Source: Bimastos eiseni (taxonomy: Eukaryota; Annelida; Clitellata; Crassiclitellata; Lumbricidae). From it: a stretch of DNA of 64,000 nt. The position numbers and the translations under genes are program-made. Of this stretch, positions 1 through 12,690 are shown piece by piece (positions within the stretch are counted from its first letter, which is position 1; each line of letters starts with the position of its first letter). The notes under the pieces are model-generated. The model was not told the DNA's origin, made no database searches, and worked only from the letters and a program-made list of their open reading frames with translations. The stretch is taken from the NCBI GenBank assembly GCA_959347315.1, contig OY365807.1, positions 35,209,312 to 35,273,311 on the forward strand, given 5' to 3'.

Positions 1-400
1 TGAATGTTCGTAGTTCCTTGCGAATCGCCGTGGCTGACATTAAGCGTCGCATTGGTCTGCTTGTTAGCAATTACAAACAAGCTCATACATTTAATTAATT
101 ATGATTACTGCTACCGTTTATTTTTGAATTTTATGATAAATTTATTAGTTTGCTGTGCAGTTTGTAAAATCAATAAATGTTTTATCTGCTGCTTTGGTCA
201 TCTGTTTTCATGTATGCCTCGGAATGTTCATAATTTATACGAATATTGTTTCAGTCATGTTGTAGCTATTCTGAACTGCTTCATAGACTTCAACTGATTA
301 TAAGTCGAGAAATTTAAGACTATTTCAAAATAGGTCTTTCGACTCAAACTTGGGAGACAAAATAATGGGAGATTTTTGGAACAAATATTCAACATTCTAG

Positions 401-650
401 AGCAGATATCAAGCTATATATCTTGATTTATGACAGCCACATGCATTAATATTGATCTGCCAGTAGTAAATATATTTCGCGACTAAATCCGCCGAAAAAC
501 AGCAGATATCAGGCTATACCTCTCGATTTATGACGGCTGCATGCATTAATATTGATCTGCCCATAGTAAAATATATAGAAATCCGCCAAAATTCTCTGCC
601 GAAAGACAGCAGATATCAAGCTATACCTCTCGCTTTATCACTCGTTTTTG
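401..650. repeat. Tandem repeat, 100-107 bp unit
   Basis: AGCAGATATCAAGCTATA-type starts at 401, 501 and 608. The units share CATGCATTAATATTGATCTG and AAATCCGCC. Confidence 0.75.
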
Positions 651-770
651 ATTTTATGGGTTCGACTTATATTCGAGCCGTCAATTTGGACGTTATTTTT
701 GTCCAAAAATTGCACTTCGACTTATACTTGAATCGACTTATAGTCTAGTGTATACGGTAATCCACCTTTA

Positions 771-885
771 CAAGGAAAGACCACAACAGAGGCTAGTACC
801 ATTTCATTTCCTCTTTCGCAGGTCACACACATTTAAATATATGCGCACAACGTCTCTCTACTGAGACTACCTTTTGCTAATTATG
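771..885. repeat. Direct repeat, copy 1
   Basis: GGAAAGACCACAACAGAGGC, then TTTCCTCTTTCGCAGGTCAC and CTCTACTGAGACTAC; the same order recurs at 1431-1545. Confidence 0.75.
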
Positions 886-1430
886 CCAAAACCCACAATA
901 GCCAATAATTGATACAGCTGATACAAATCACGAAGTAGAAGATTTCAAAATTTTATATGTTTGGTTTTTTTCTGTTAGTAACGATTATTGTGCAAAAACA
1001 AATAAACTTATTCAGCTTTATTGCTGGTCGAAGCAGGATGTGTTTAGACAGATGAGCCAGCACATGGTATTGTTACGTTTATCTGCCATCTGGCAAGTGG
1101 TGAGCCACCAAAACTAAGATATATAATTTTTTAATATCAGCTCCGATCGTTGTTACAGATGGAGGCAATATTGTTTCAATACATGGTCAATTACTAGCAG
1201 TATTCGTATAGCACATACACCCTGTGCGAGTGCAAATACTAAGCCCTAGTCTAAAATGAGCAGGCACAAGTGGGTAATCCTCAGTTGATTCCTCCACATT
1301 ACGTGGATTAAATGCGGTTGCTTGATACATATCTAGCTTTTCGAATCTAGCAGGGAGGACCAAACCAAACACAGGCACAACATAGCGACTGCCAATGCAA
1401 TGTTCGAGGCTTTAACGACCAAGGTGATGG

Positions 1431-1545
1431 AGGAAAGACCACAACAGAGGCTAATGCCATTTTATTTCCTCTTTCGCAGGTCACACACAATTAAATATAT
1501 TTTCGCACAACGCCTCACATTAGAGCTCTACTGAGACTACTTTAT
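1431..1545. repeat. Direct repeat, copy 2
   Basis: GGAAAGACCACAACAGAGGC, then TTTCCTCTTTCGCAGGTCAC and CTCTACTGAGACTAC, with small indels relative to 771-885. Confidence 0.75.
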
Positions 1546-3145
1546 GCCAAATAGCAAAGATACACGTACTCCAAAGTGTTGATTTATAATCTTCTGCTGG
1601 AGGACGTGGCCATCTGATTAACAATTACCAGGCTAGTCGCCTCAAAAAGTGTCTATGTTTTGAATTATGGTGAAAAACTTTCCCGGGAGGAACACTAATT
1701 CAGAATCGAAAATAATTTGGCCAAGAAAAGTTAAAACAACATCAGAACCATTCTACTCTTTTTAACCACATACACAAGGTGTATATCCAAGTGGAATCAG
1801 CTGGGTGTGCATACCTACTGTGGGTCTTATACTGAGGCTGATGGAAGCACTGCATGCTGCTCTAAGTCTGACAGTAAATTGCCTGGAGTAACCTACACTG
1901 AAGAATCTAGAATGAAAACAATAGGCAGAACTACAAGCCATGCCTCAAAAAAAAATTCCAATGAGGCTACGGCTGGACTGCCACCCAATATTTTGCCCCA
2001 AAGGCCTAGAAGAATGCTGGACACCCCACTCATACCTGTATCTAAACAGCAGAATTGAACCTCCTCCCACCAAAATTTAAGGTCAAACATGGCCCAAAAA
2101 CAAGGTTAGGAGAGGGCTGGCTGGCTGGCAAAGCACCAGAAAAAGGCAACTGAGTTCAAGAGACATCTGGTGATAAAGGAGAGTGATTGTGGCCCGCAGC
2201 ACGACAATAACAAGGCCTCTCTGTGTAATTAGCAAAATTGTCTGGAAGCATGTGAAACTAAATGTGCTTGCACAACACAGATTAAGCTATCAATATAAAA
2301 GCCATCTTAGTTATTATCTGCAGTTGGAAAACACCTTAAAAATTGTACAGATATCATTTAGCCCACTTCACATTAGAAAAGCCCTAACCACGAAGGACCT
2401 GATTATAACATTCCTTAAAACTAAAAAACAGCAGCATACATATCCCTTTCACAATCACTTCTTAACAATCCAATTCAGACTCGGTTACATAATATAGTTG
2501 CAGTCATCCCTGACACTATCAACAGAAGATTATTGAAGTCTGTTTCCATAGATTCTAGGCAACAAGGTGTGCAGATCAATTTAAACCGCCCTTTCTATCC
2601 TGCTGGAACCTCATTAAGAGCAACATCAAAATCAGACTGATAACTCAAAATTGACACTGCAAACATAGAAGCTAGTGACCATGGAGTATTCATAAAAAGC
2701 CTTCAACTTTTAAGTTGAATGTATAAACATAAAACCCATGAAACATAAAAATTTAATCTATCAAACAAATCTAACATCTGTAGGATGTAGTTAGTTTAAA
2801 AAGTGATTGCCAGCTGATTAAGAGAAACTGGAACAGTATAATCACACACACAAGCACGCACACAAACATCATGCCCTTATCAGCTGACAAAAGCAGTTTA
2901 ATCCAATCTATACAAAACTTCTATAGGCCAATATAATATAAAGCGCTAGTCCTTAATCGTTACTTATCACATCACATGAAACTGCAATTCCCGGAAGTAT
3001 AGGCAACATGTTTAGCCTTCTGTAAACCAAGCTGTTTACACATATTACCTTTCAAATGCAAATTTTCTACATAACTTCCCAAACGTGTACACAGTGTGCA
3101 TCACCTTCAAATGCCACCTATTTTTAGTTAACTTGGTGTAAGGGT

Positions 3146-3180
3146 GTCCCTGTTAGCGGGACTTCGGACCCTTCAGGGTC
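3146..3180. repeat. Two adjacent short stem-loops
   Basis: GTCCC-TGTTAGC-GGGAC (3146-3162), then GACCC-TTCA-GGGTC (3167-3180). Both stems are perfect. No T-run follows and the context is non-coding. Confidence 0.6.
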
Positions 3181-3577
3181 TATTCTTCCCTATTGTTTTG
3201 CTGTCAATCCTCACTAAACTGTTATACTATAATAATTTTTTTTAGATTGTCAGCTGATCAATAGAAATGATTGGTTATGGTTATGGCTATGGTTATTAAA
3301 ACTGTTGGGATTCTGTCACTGAGCAAGCATCACGAAAGCCCTCTGTATTTTATGAAATAATTATTAAGGACTAATACTGTATATTGGAAAGTAGACATTT
3401 GGATCATATTAAGTAAGTAAGTATTCTTTAATCAAACGTCTGCAAACACACGACATGCACAGAGAAAATTTAAAAAGTACGAACAAAAACATCCACATAC
3501 AATTATGCATATTCTATCAAAAGCACAGAAATTTATAAAACGCTGGATAGCAACTGAAGGCCGGGCAGGATGAAAAG

Positions 3578-3833
3578 TCAATGGGGATTAAGGTGCTGAT
3601 GTAATACTCCAGTAATGAAGCCACACCGGGAGAAATCATCAGTCTGGGGAACAGACCTGTTGTGAGAATGCAGACACAGTAGGTGTTCCAAAGTCAATAT
3701 AGGAGAGAGAAGATTCCTTAGAATGTGGTACTTTAGATTAGATTCATGTTGAAAGGATGATACCAACGCCAGAAATCCAACAACTGCTGCTTGGTCATTT
3801 CTATCAATTATATGAATGAACAGAGTCAATTTC
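3578..3833 (-). CDS. Putative terminal exon of an unrecognised minus-strand gene
   Basis: On the minus strand a clean acceptor (CTTTTGCAG) at 3834-3835 opens an 84-codon frame (KLTLFIHIIDRNDQAAVVGF, then LVSSFQHESNLKYHILRNLL, ending LHQHLNPH and stop). The composition looks like a helical globular protein rather than a repeat product. I do not recognise the family. The start phase does not match the end of the piece at 4847-5038, so another exon would lie between them, or the two are unrelated. Confidence 0.35.
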
Positions 3834-4793
3834 CTGCAAAAGTTGAGTTAGACGAGTTGAAGTGTATGGAGTCTGAGTCTAGGTATCAAATATTTCACGA
3901 AAGTCTCATTCTCATGATTTTTAGTAGGCAGTTTCCACAATTTGTATGAATTTATTGGCTTTGCCTCAATTTCACTAAGAAGTAGTAACTAGTAAGCATT
4001 AATAATAGTAACATTATTTGAGTTTTCGGTTAAGTCGATCGTCGTTTGGTAAATAAACAAAACAGAAAATCAGAAGGCGGGTTTTTATTAAAACTCAGAC
4101 CCATTGTTTGTCCGAGTCGAAGTTTATGACGACCACTACAAAGCTGAGTTCAGAGTCGGGTTTCGGTTCATCCCTAATAAATTATTTTCAAATGTGATGA
4201 TCCAACAGTGGCCTAGACTAGTATACCAACATGCAAGCAACTATATAGCTGAGCTGAGGCTACACCAAATAAAATCCACCAGTACCTGGGTATTGTGGAG
4301 GATCTTACTATCATTTATCTTAGCTATATTAATGAATGTAGATCTGATCCTTTCATCATAACAGGGGGGGGGGGCAGTAGGAGCTACGCTAAGCTAATCT
4401 GTCAGGATGACCCCTGCCTTATACACCACCTCATGCCAGTAGAAACCAGTCACCACTGTAGCACAGTTGCATATACTGAGGCAACCGTGTGCAGTGGATA
4501 TTGATGGCACATGTAGTTCACAATTTTCCAAAGATAATGTTAATAAATATAGTCAAATTATTTACACAAAACACTCTAAAATAAAATAAATCTATAAATT
4601 ACAAACTTGAAGTCATGTTGCTATATGAAGTATCTCAATAGTTAGTATTTTGGCATTTTTTTTATTTTATTAACATCATCAAAACATCAAAAAGTTTTTT
4701 AAATTTTCATAAAAAAATGTAACTTGCCTTATATCAAATGAATTTTACCACATAATAATAAGACTGACAGGATGTCATGCCTTTGCTAACAAA

Positions 4794-4845
4794 TATAATT
4801 ATATATTATATACTATATATTATTATATATAATTATATATTATCA
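4794..4845. repeat. AT-rich TATA-type low-complexity run
   Basis: Alternating TATA/ATTATA blocks of about 50 bp, directly downstream (minus sense) of the exon-like piece 4847-5038. Confidence 0.8.
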
Positions 4846-4846
4846 C

Positions 4847-5038
4847 CCAAAATATGCATGTCAGAAAGTGACATTGCTTATCCAACAGAGTGATGGGGTC
4901 GTTAGTTAACCAGTGAAGATGGACCTTGACTAGAGCAGTCAATGGGTACCCGGTAACATGTTGACAGTCTCGGGACAGTAAAGATTCGAATGGGTTCCCA
5001 TAAAAAATACCCATAATGGTGCTGCAATCAGCAATATA
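4847..5038 (-). CDS. Putative internal exon of an unrecognised minus-strand gene
   Basis: Minus-strand acceptor CTGCTTTTGCAG, then 64 codons in phase 0 (YIADCSTIMGIFYGNPFESL, then LTALVKVHLHWLTNDPITLL, ending CHFLTCIFW) before GTGATA. Protein-like composition and splice signals at both ends support an exon. Family unknown. Confidence 0.35.
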
Positions 5039-5919
5039 CTGCAAAAGCAGAAACGAACCAGTCGTTCTAAAATTAAGCACTTCATTTTATTAAAATTTTG
5101 TATCAAAGTATTCTATATGCCCATCAAATATTTATTACCCATGTGCTTAAATCATCAAAGTGATCATGCTTTGATAATAGACATTTGTAACTCTGATGGC
5201 TAATACAGGCAAATTAGTACCAAGTGTTTTGGCATTTTGTTTAAAGAAATTTTTTATTTTTAGGGGTGGCCAGTATCCAGAAAGCATTTTAAATATTTGA
5301 CAGTGCTCCCTAACCCTGTCTATAGTCCCAGACACCACTAGGGAACTTGTGATGCTTCAGAATACTGCAGACATTTTCCATCAAGACACGCTAAATTTTT
5401 TGCAGTTTTATAGATTGAGTTTCTACTCTAGCTCATTTTTACAAATTCAAACCTATAATATGTCCTACAATGTTTCCACAGGCAGCTCTAACACATTACT
5501 CTCATGGACTTTTGCCCACCTCTGTTCACTAGTACTGCCTAGCCCAATCATCCATGCAAAATGTCTCAAATGCATTAATCTGAACATCAGTTGTAATAGA
5601 GGGTCAACATACTCAAGCTTATGATGGGCCTTTATTTAGAGAGGGATAAACTTATGTCTGGCCTGGGATAGGGCAGTGCATTACAATAAAAGTCATGACA
5701 ATCTTATATTAAGTCCTGTGGATTGCAACAAAACTGCAAAGAAATACTTGCAATATATCAACACCGACTTTATTTCCCTGAACTTCGTCAATTGGTCTAG
5801 CAAATCAACTTAATTGCTTCACCTATTCCAGATATTATCTCATTTAAATATAAAGGAGCTGCAGTTGAAATGCACACAAGTTTTCTACTGCTCAAATTTA
5901 AACATGTTCTATTTATTCT

Positions 5920-6117
5920 GAAATTTGATATCACCTTCTTCCAACATTTTTTGCTCAGAACGGCACAATTGCAGTTGTACTGCAGAGCAATTGTGTGCGA
6001 AGGACTTGCTCTGCTCAAGGTCCCTACACAGTGACTCCCCGGACAAGGGTCAAATCCGCTCACTCAGCACACTGAGTGTTACGGGCCGACCGTTCTAACC
6101 AATCGGCCACTGTGCTG
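5920..6117 (-). mobile_element. tRNA-derived SINE, family A, copy 1
   Basis: On the minus strand the head reads TGGCCGATTGGTTAGAACGG (box A-like) and GCGGATTTGACCC (box B-like). The body shares GTCACTGTGTAGGGACCTTG and AATTGCTCTGCA with the copies at 8.2 and 51.8 kb. It ends in the GATATCAAATTT motif. Confidence 0.8.
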
Positions 6118-6684
6118 ATTAAATTTATTTATATACTGTAAATTTATTTGATCCAAACAATTGCAACAACTCAATAGAACTGATCTAAACTGGTCTAAAA
6201 TACTTATAGATCGACCACTTTAAATATACAATTTTCTAGACCGGAATTTAAGTCACATACTCTACATTTCTTAGACTTGCTCAGAACTGATGTAAACTCC
6301 ACTGCAGCAAAGTGACTTAGAGGAGAAACCATTGGAAGCCAACAGCCAAGCATTATTCTTCTACACAAAATTGAATCACATTTCTAACATTCATGTTTGC
6401 AACATGCCATGGTCCAAATAACTGTTCTGTTCCTGAATCTCTATAAATTTTCTAAAATTAACATATGTTTACCAAAATTCTAAACAAATAAAAAAGGTAG
6501 AAGCAGCATTTTAAAACAAACTGTGCAAAATATGATCCAGTGCAGGTTGAAGACCGTTTCAATGGAATTTGACAACTCTCTCAACTTCCTAAATTGCATT
6601 GGCATTGGCATATTTAAAGAGACTGAGAGCAAAGTCTGACCAAATGCCTCTACATCCCACTGACAATTCACCAATCCAGCTGAT

Positions 6685-6760
6685 GGTAAGTAATTAACTG
6701 TTTACAAATGAAATGTTATATAATTTAAACAGAAGCCGCCACAATACTTGACATTGCTTA
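6685..6760. repeat. Dispersed repeat, copy 1
   Basis: TAAGTAATTAACTGTTTAC, then AGTTATATAATTTAAACAG-like sequence, CCACAATAC. A close copy lies at 9104-9172. Confidence 0.65.
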
Positions 6761-7058
6761 ACCATGACGTCTTTGCCAGCATCATATTCCCATCACCCAT
6801 AGCTGTGACTGATGCCACTTCAAAAGGATGACATGGGTGTCTTCAAATTGAATTTAAAGATGTAACTTAAATGCCTATGCCAGTTTGATATTTCAGTTTT
6901 TATTGCACAAAGCACTGCTGAACCATGCAGAGCTCCCTCACACCATTTTATAAGTACCAGAAATTTCAGTGATTTATATTACATCATAAAATGTGACAAC
7001 ATATTTTAGTACCATCATGTAAACTGACACATAAGTAGCTCTTACAACTGCAATGCTG

Positions 7059-7130
7059 GAAATATTTGTAACAAAGTACCAATTAAGGTAATCTTGAAAT
7101 ATTTGTAACAAAGTACCAATTAACGTAATC
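7059..7130. repeat. 37-bp tandem duplication
   Basis: GAAATATTTGTAACAAAGTA starts at 7059 and 7096; the two copies are almost identical. Confidence 0.85.
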
Positions 7131-7954
7131 AATTGATACATAAAAAGCACTTCTGCCTTGCACAAGAATTGCCAATTGTCTACAAAATAATAAATTACTA
7201 GATAGCGTAGGGTCAGATAAGGCAAATGTCATTGCTTTAGTTTCTACGTCCAAACTAGGGTTGCTTATATACTATTTCTGGAGATGTGGTATTTACTACG
7301 AATTGTAGATTCCTGACGAATCACATAATGCTTAAATGTAATTTCACATTTAAACATGCTTGTAAAAAGTCAACAAAACAAAAATGTAAAAACCTATTGT
7401 TTTACACAACACATAAATTGCAACAAAACTGCAAAGTTCTGTATTGACCTTCCAGCAATATAGGCGTTAATCTAATTTAATGCAAAGACTTCTAAAGCAC
7501 TGAATTTATCAAAATGTCCAAGGCATCAGTAGACGGTCGGTCGGTGGACTAGAGTGAAAGCGCAGTAAAACTCATAAAGACAGATTGAAGCCCATTTGTA
7601 CAGATCAGAGAAACCAGGAGCTGTGAGGTGGTGGGTATGCAATTTGAAAGAGCCTCAAGCCCACACTTGAACTACATCCAAGAATCAACAATCTGACCGG
7701 AATTGGGCAGCGAATTCCAAAGCCTACAGCCAGTGACCAACAAAGCCAATGAGCCCACAATATTCATGCACTAGGCACATCATGAGTCAGAGCTGATTAC
7801 TGGTCCAATAAAGTATCCATGGGTACAAGGGGTGAGCAGGGAACAGTTGGATAAGATGTAGTCCCATGTGAACTGTATTGGCAGATTGTTAAATGAATTC
7901 ATTGTTAAGTAGGCCGCCAGAGCAATGAATGCATAATGGGTTTATTACACGGAT

Positions 7955-8060
7955 ATCTTTGCTTTATTATACAGATATCTAGATCTATATATTCTATATC
8001 TGTATATCTAGATTTATATATTCTATATCTGTATATCTAGATTTATATCTAGATATTTAA
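7955..8060. repeat. Tandem repeat of TCTATATCTGTATATCTAGA type
   Basis: About three copies of a unit of roughly 30 bp (ATTCTATATCTGTATATCTA), next to the 3' end of SINE A copy 2. Confidence 0.8.
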
Positions 8061-8074
8061 TTATTTATTTATTG

Positions 8075-8300
8075 TATTTATTGCCAAAATTTGATACCGC
8101 CCTTCTTCCAAAATGTTTTGTGTGCTCAGAAGTGCATACACACGCCTAGACAGCACAATTGCAGTTGTAATGCAGAGCAATTGTGAGCGAAGGACTTGCT
8201 CAAGGTCCCTACATAGTGACTCCCCAGATGAGGGTTGAACCCGCTCGCTCAGCGCACACTGAACGTTACGGGCTGACCGCTCTAGCCAATCGGTCACTGT
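8075..8300 (-). mobile_element. tRNA-derived SINE, family A, copy 2
   Basis: Minus-strand head GACCGATTGGCTAGAGCGG and GCGGGTTCAACCC, then the same body and a 3' end GGTATCAAATTTTGGCAATA. A TCTATAT-rich tandem repeat lies next to its 3' end. Confidence 0.82.
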
Positions 8301-9103
8301 AAAAAGACTTTTGATCCATTTCCAGTTAATGCAGACCTCCCTTACTGACACCAATGGGAAGTAACAGTAGTCAGGTCTGCTACAAATAGAAGCATTATCC
8401 AATAGAATTAAGACAGCATGAGGGAACAGCATGAGGGAAAAGAGACCTGATTATACAAATATATCAGAAGCAAAATTTCGATCTGATCTGCATAATGCCA
8501 TGTTAAGGAAGCGACATGGTGGAGTTAAACACAATGCTGCAGGGACCAAATTTGTCTCCATCCCACCCCACTCCAACTAATCTGTCTAAATGCTCACCTC
8601 ATCAGGTCCCCAGCCCATTCCTGTTACGTATATCCTCATTCCCACTCCATCCCCTTTAAGGTATGTCCCATTGTTCCCATGTCTATTCTCATACCAAAGA
8701 AACAAAATAACAAGATAAATTGCTCCTGCACATTAAACAGTTCTGTTAAAATCTTAATTTTTTTAAATTCAGACACCTTCATTGAAGTTGACAAGATGTT
8801 GAAAATTAAAGGATCTCAATTATATATCAAAATGATTAACATTGCGTACACAACTGGCGTCAGCTTAATAAAAGGTGGTTAATTACTACTGTGGACAAAG
8901 TTCAACTATTACCTTGGTAAATAGTAATACTGAGCTCATATTTTCATCCCCAACGTAATCAACCAGGCCTTGCTCCCATCTCCATGGTTTTACCGCCTCT
9001 TCAACACTATCACCACACGTGGTAAACAAGAAAGTCAACCAATTGAATTGAATAGTTGGTCATTGTCAGCATGCTTGTAGTGAGCGCCAAGGGAGGCCAT
9101 TGT

Positions 9104-9172
9104 TAAGTAATTAACTGCTTACAAATGAAGAGTTATATAATTTAAACAGGAGCAACCACAATACAGTGATAT
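9104..9172. repeat. Dispersed repeat, copy 2
   Basis: TTAAGTAATTAACTGCTTAC, then AGTTATATAATTTAAACAGG and CCACAATAC, matching 6685-6760. Confidence 0.65.
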
Positions 9173-9424
9173 GGTGGCAACAGAAATTCCAGGCTCCTAG
9201 GCAGAGCAATCACAGGCATCTAAACTATCTTCATATAAAGCTACTTTCGAGATTTAGCTTCAGCAAAATCGTTCATAAAACTCTCATTTAATTGCCGGCC
9301 TGCCCAGGCCCTTAAAAATCTCCAGGTCCCTCTTATTAGGTCTGGGCAGTGAATGCCTATATCATGATCCATGGTATAAAAATCTGGAAAGAGATCCAAA
9401 ATAACGAGGGAACAGTGACGTTTC

Positions 9425-9760
9425 CTTTATCCATATACAGAGCCATACCGAGCTATAATTGAGCCCTGTGCCTAGCATCAATCTGGCACCACCACATTTT
9501 GTATTTCAAATATAATATAAAATTTATTATTACATAAGAAATTATTTAACTGGTATAACTCCCACCAAAACACTTTCTTAGTTGCACTTTTTAACTGTTG
9601 GTCTAATTGCAATTTTAGTTTTCATTTGTGAAAGAAAATAGTGCCATATTTCAAGAAAGAATGAATTTAGAGAATAGTAAAAGTTATCCCATCCTGACAT
9701 TTGCGCCCCTTCCATATTTTTGCCCTGTGCCGCGGCCCGCCCTTGGTACAGCCCTGTCCA
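9425..9760. repeat. Dispersed repeat, copy 1
   Basis: ACCGAGCTATAATTGAGCCC, then TGTGCCTAGCATCAATCTGG, and later CATCCTGACATTTGCGCCCC and GGCCCGCCCTTGGTAC. The same blocks occur in the same order at 15048-15255. Confidence 0.7.
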
Positions 9761-12203
9761 TAGAGCTGATTATGTGACTGTGATAGTGTCTAGAGCAACT
9801 TCAGTGTAATGGTATTTGCCATAGGCACATTGATAGGGAAACATCTTTCTCATACAGAGGGAAACAAACGATGGATGCGGTGATTAGACCTCCGGCATCA
9901 GAGCATTCTTTAAGATGAGCAGCAGGATTAACATAAATACGTCATCCAAAGATGCTCAATTTGCTTATCCACAGATGAGAAAATGATATTACGAATGTCA
10001 GTGAGCTGGTCAAAACAAGCTTAAAACGAATGGAGGAGGGAGATGCTAGCCCATCAGAGGAAGGAACATTATAAACTTTAGGTCTTATGGTTGAGATCTT
10101 GTTGCAAACCAAATTGAAGAAACCTGTTGGCAAGAAAAGAGGGCAATATGGAGTTAAGACAATGCATAGCAATTGTCAGCGGTGGTTTGGAGCCGGTTCA
10201 GTCAGGTTCGTGCGAACCGTTAGTTCAAAATAATAAATATGCCTAGAATCAACTACTAATTTCAAAAAAATCAAAATTTTTTTAATTGAAAAAAAATGTC
10301 TGTTTCTACAAATTTTTATATAAATTGCATAAATATTACTTTACAGTTTAGCCTTTCGGCAAAAATATAGCGAAATTCAGCTCTAAGCAAAACAGTTTAA
10401 CTCAGAACAACAAGTCACTGGCTAGATGTCGCGCTAGTAGGAATTTTGTTCATTACCTGACTTTCTCATCTTTATTATAGAAAATCTTTGTTTATAACTG
10501 ACCGGAAACCATTCCGCGTCTTCCAACGTGTGCTTTTTCTGTTATTTACTTCCCGTTATTAAAATACAAGTAACAAATTACTATTTTAAAAAGTGTCAAT
10601 TTTATTTTTATTAGTATAATAATAAAACAATAATTTCCCGAAATGAAGCATAGCAACCAACTCTTTCTTAGCGATTTTAATTTTAAATTATGACGCCAGA
10701 CCCCCTAATTGTAATTTGACTGACTGTGGCGGTGACCAATATGGCATAAGGGGACATACTAACTGCAAACCCTTTGTTACAAATTTGGCAATACACTGCT
10801 GGCAATTGTCACAGTGTAAGATTAATTAACTGCAAAATAAAAATATGTTTGAAGAGGAGGTGCACTTAGACATAGTCCCGAGACATGAAAGTCAATATGG
10901 CTGTACTTTGGTATGTTATTTTGCAGTAAACCTTTAGCATGAACCAATCTATCTTATTACATCACAAACTGTAACGGGCAGAAGAGGGCATGACATGAAT
11001 GAAGGTAAGGCAGAGAAGTCATAGAATGCCAATAAATAGACCGACGCGGTAATGTTTACAGGCCTGAAGGATAGGACAGGCAACTGCCAGGAACGACAGA
11101 GGTCTGCAGGCCACAAACTTTACAAACCCAAGCCAACACCCAGCACGTTACCCAAAAAATAGGAAATTGGTGTAAATTTAGAAACCGTTAAAGTTTCCGT
11201 CGATAACAGTAAAACTGGTGCACACGAACTACCAACCCCAAAAGCACTCACTTGAATTCAGCTACAAGAGCAATAAATTAAATGCACAATTATTTTAAAG
11301 ACGCAAAATGAACTCACACACCCTTCCGACACTCCTCAGTGGTCGTTACTCGAACAGAACCCTCTCTTCTAAACTGCCACCGTCCCCGCAGCGTCGCACT
11401 GTATTGGTTTCTTAGGGTTTCTGCTTTGAAATCGCTAAATCGACCTCTGTAAGTCGCTAAATATGTTTCCTCGAGAATTCTCTGGGATCTTTACGACGAT
11501 TGACTAATTCTAACAGTAAGCATTTTTTAATCGTAATCGCAGACTTGAAGCTTCTATTGCGCCCATAAATACGAAGTCGTGGGAACCAGCTTATACACAG
11601 GCGTTTCACCAAAACAAAATCGATAGAGGCTTTATTTATGCCCGTAGGGTCTGTGGGTCTAGGCCCATATTGTTGATCTTGAGAAATATAATCCTTGAAG
11701 GTGAAGTAATTAGCCCTTGCAATGAATGGCTAGGTGCCAGCGAAAAGAAACCAATGTACCAAAACTCGATCTTCACTTCTACCTGTGACCTTTCTGAGGT
11801 TCTGCGGCTTACTGCCTACCCTCCAATTTTGTTGACCCTCTGGAGAACCATACCTCAAGTGTCTCACATGCGCTTGAAACCTTGAAGTAAAGTGTAAATA
11901 TGTAATGTGCGTATGTTTGGCCCATATTAGATTCAGAAGTTCTTATATAAATCGACTATTTCGATAGAATACACTTAGTCCTCGAAGCGGGAACATTTGA
12001 TGAACCGAGAGATTTGCCGAGATAATAAATTTATTTTGCAGTGTAGGCGTATAGATTAGTTTTCTTGCTTTAGAGATACAGACTCATACAGTGGATGAGC
12101 AGCGTTCTACTGCGTCATCTGGGGTTCATTTAATTTGCATTGGTTCATCGCAATTCTCAAAACTTCGTGAACTCTTGAACTTTGAACTTAATCAGTTGCC
12201 GCG

Positions 12204-12230
12204 ATGGAAGGAGGATTCACAGACCTTAAG
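12204..12230 (+). CDS. HGD: HGD exon 1 (start exon)
   Basis: The ATG at 12204 opens nine codons (MEGGFTDLK) ending in AAG before GTTTTT, a weak donor. Phase 0 and the position just before the YLSGFG segment match the start of vertebrate HGD (MAELK). It is the least certain HGD exon because it is short and its residues are not conserved. Confidence 0.65.
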
Positions 12231-12631
12231 GTTTTTAATATGAATTTAATTTATATTATTTATGCTTCTTTGAATGATCTTATTTGCATATTAGTAATAT
12301 TCAATGAGTTCGCATTAATATTGTATTTTCACTATGAAGTGTCACTTTTGCAGTTTGTCGTTTTGCGGAGTTTTAGACACGTGTAAGCCTAGAGGTTAAA
12401 CGTGGTACCGTGTTGTAAACATTATCAGAAGTTGAAAGTTCTATTTGACCAGCTGTTTGTTATTAGTAGGACTTCATGCTCATTGTGTATTTCCTATTTT
12501 GCCTCAATTCAGCTCAGATCTATTAAATACGTCTTTATCTTTGAATTTATTTGACTTCTAAGTTAATTATAATTTCATTACACATTTTCTCCTTCCTCTG
12601 TAGCTTGGTTTCTACCTTAAATTGTATGTGA

Positions 12632-12690
<59 letters not shown>

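Larger units (their letters stand above)
8300..12203. other. Upstream flank of HGD, no gene recognised
   Basis: Apart from the dispersed repeats listed, no convincing exon was seen. A more CpG-containing patch lies at about 11335-11410 and may be promoter-like. No TATA box was found immediately before the HGD start exon. Confidence 0.4.
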
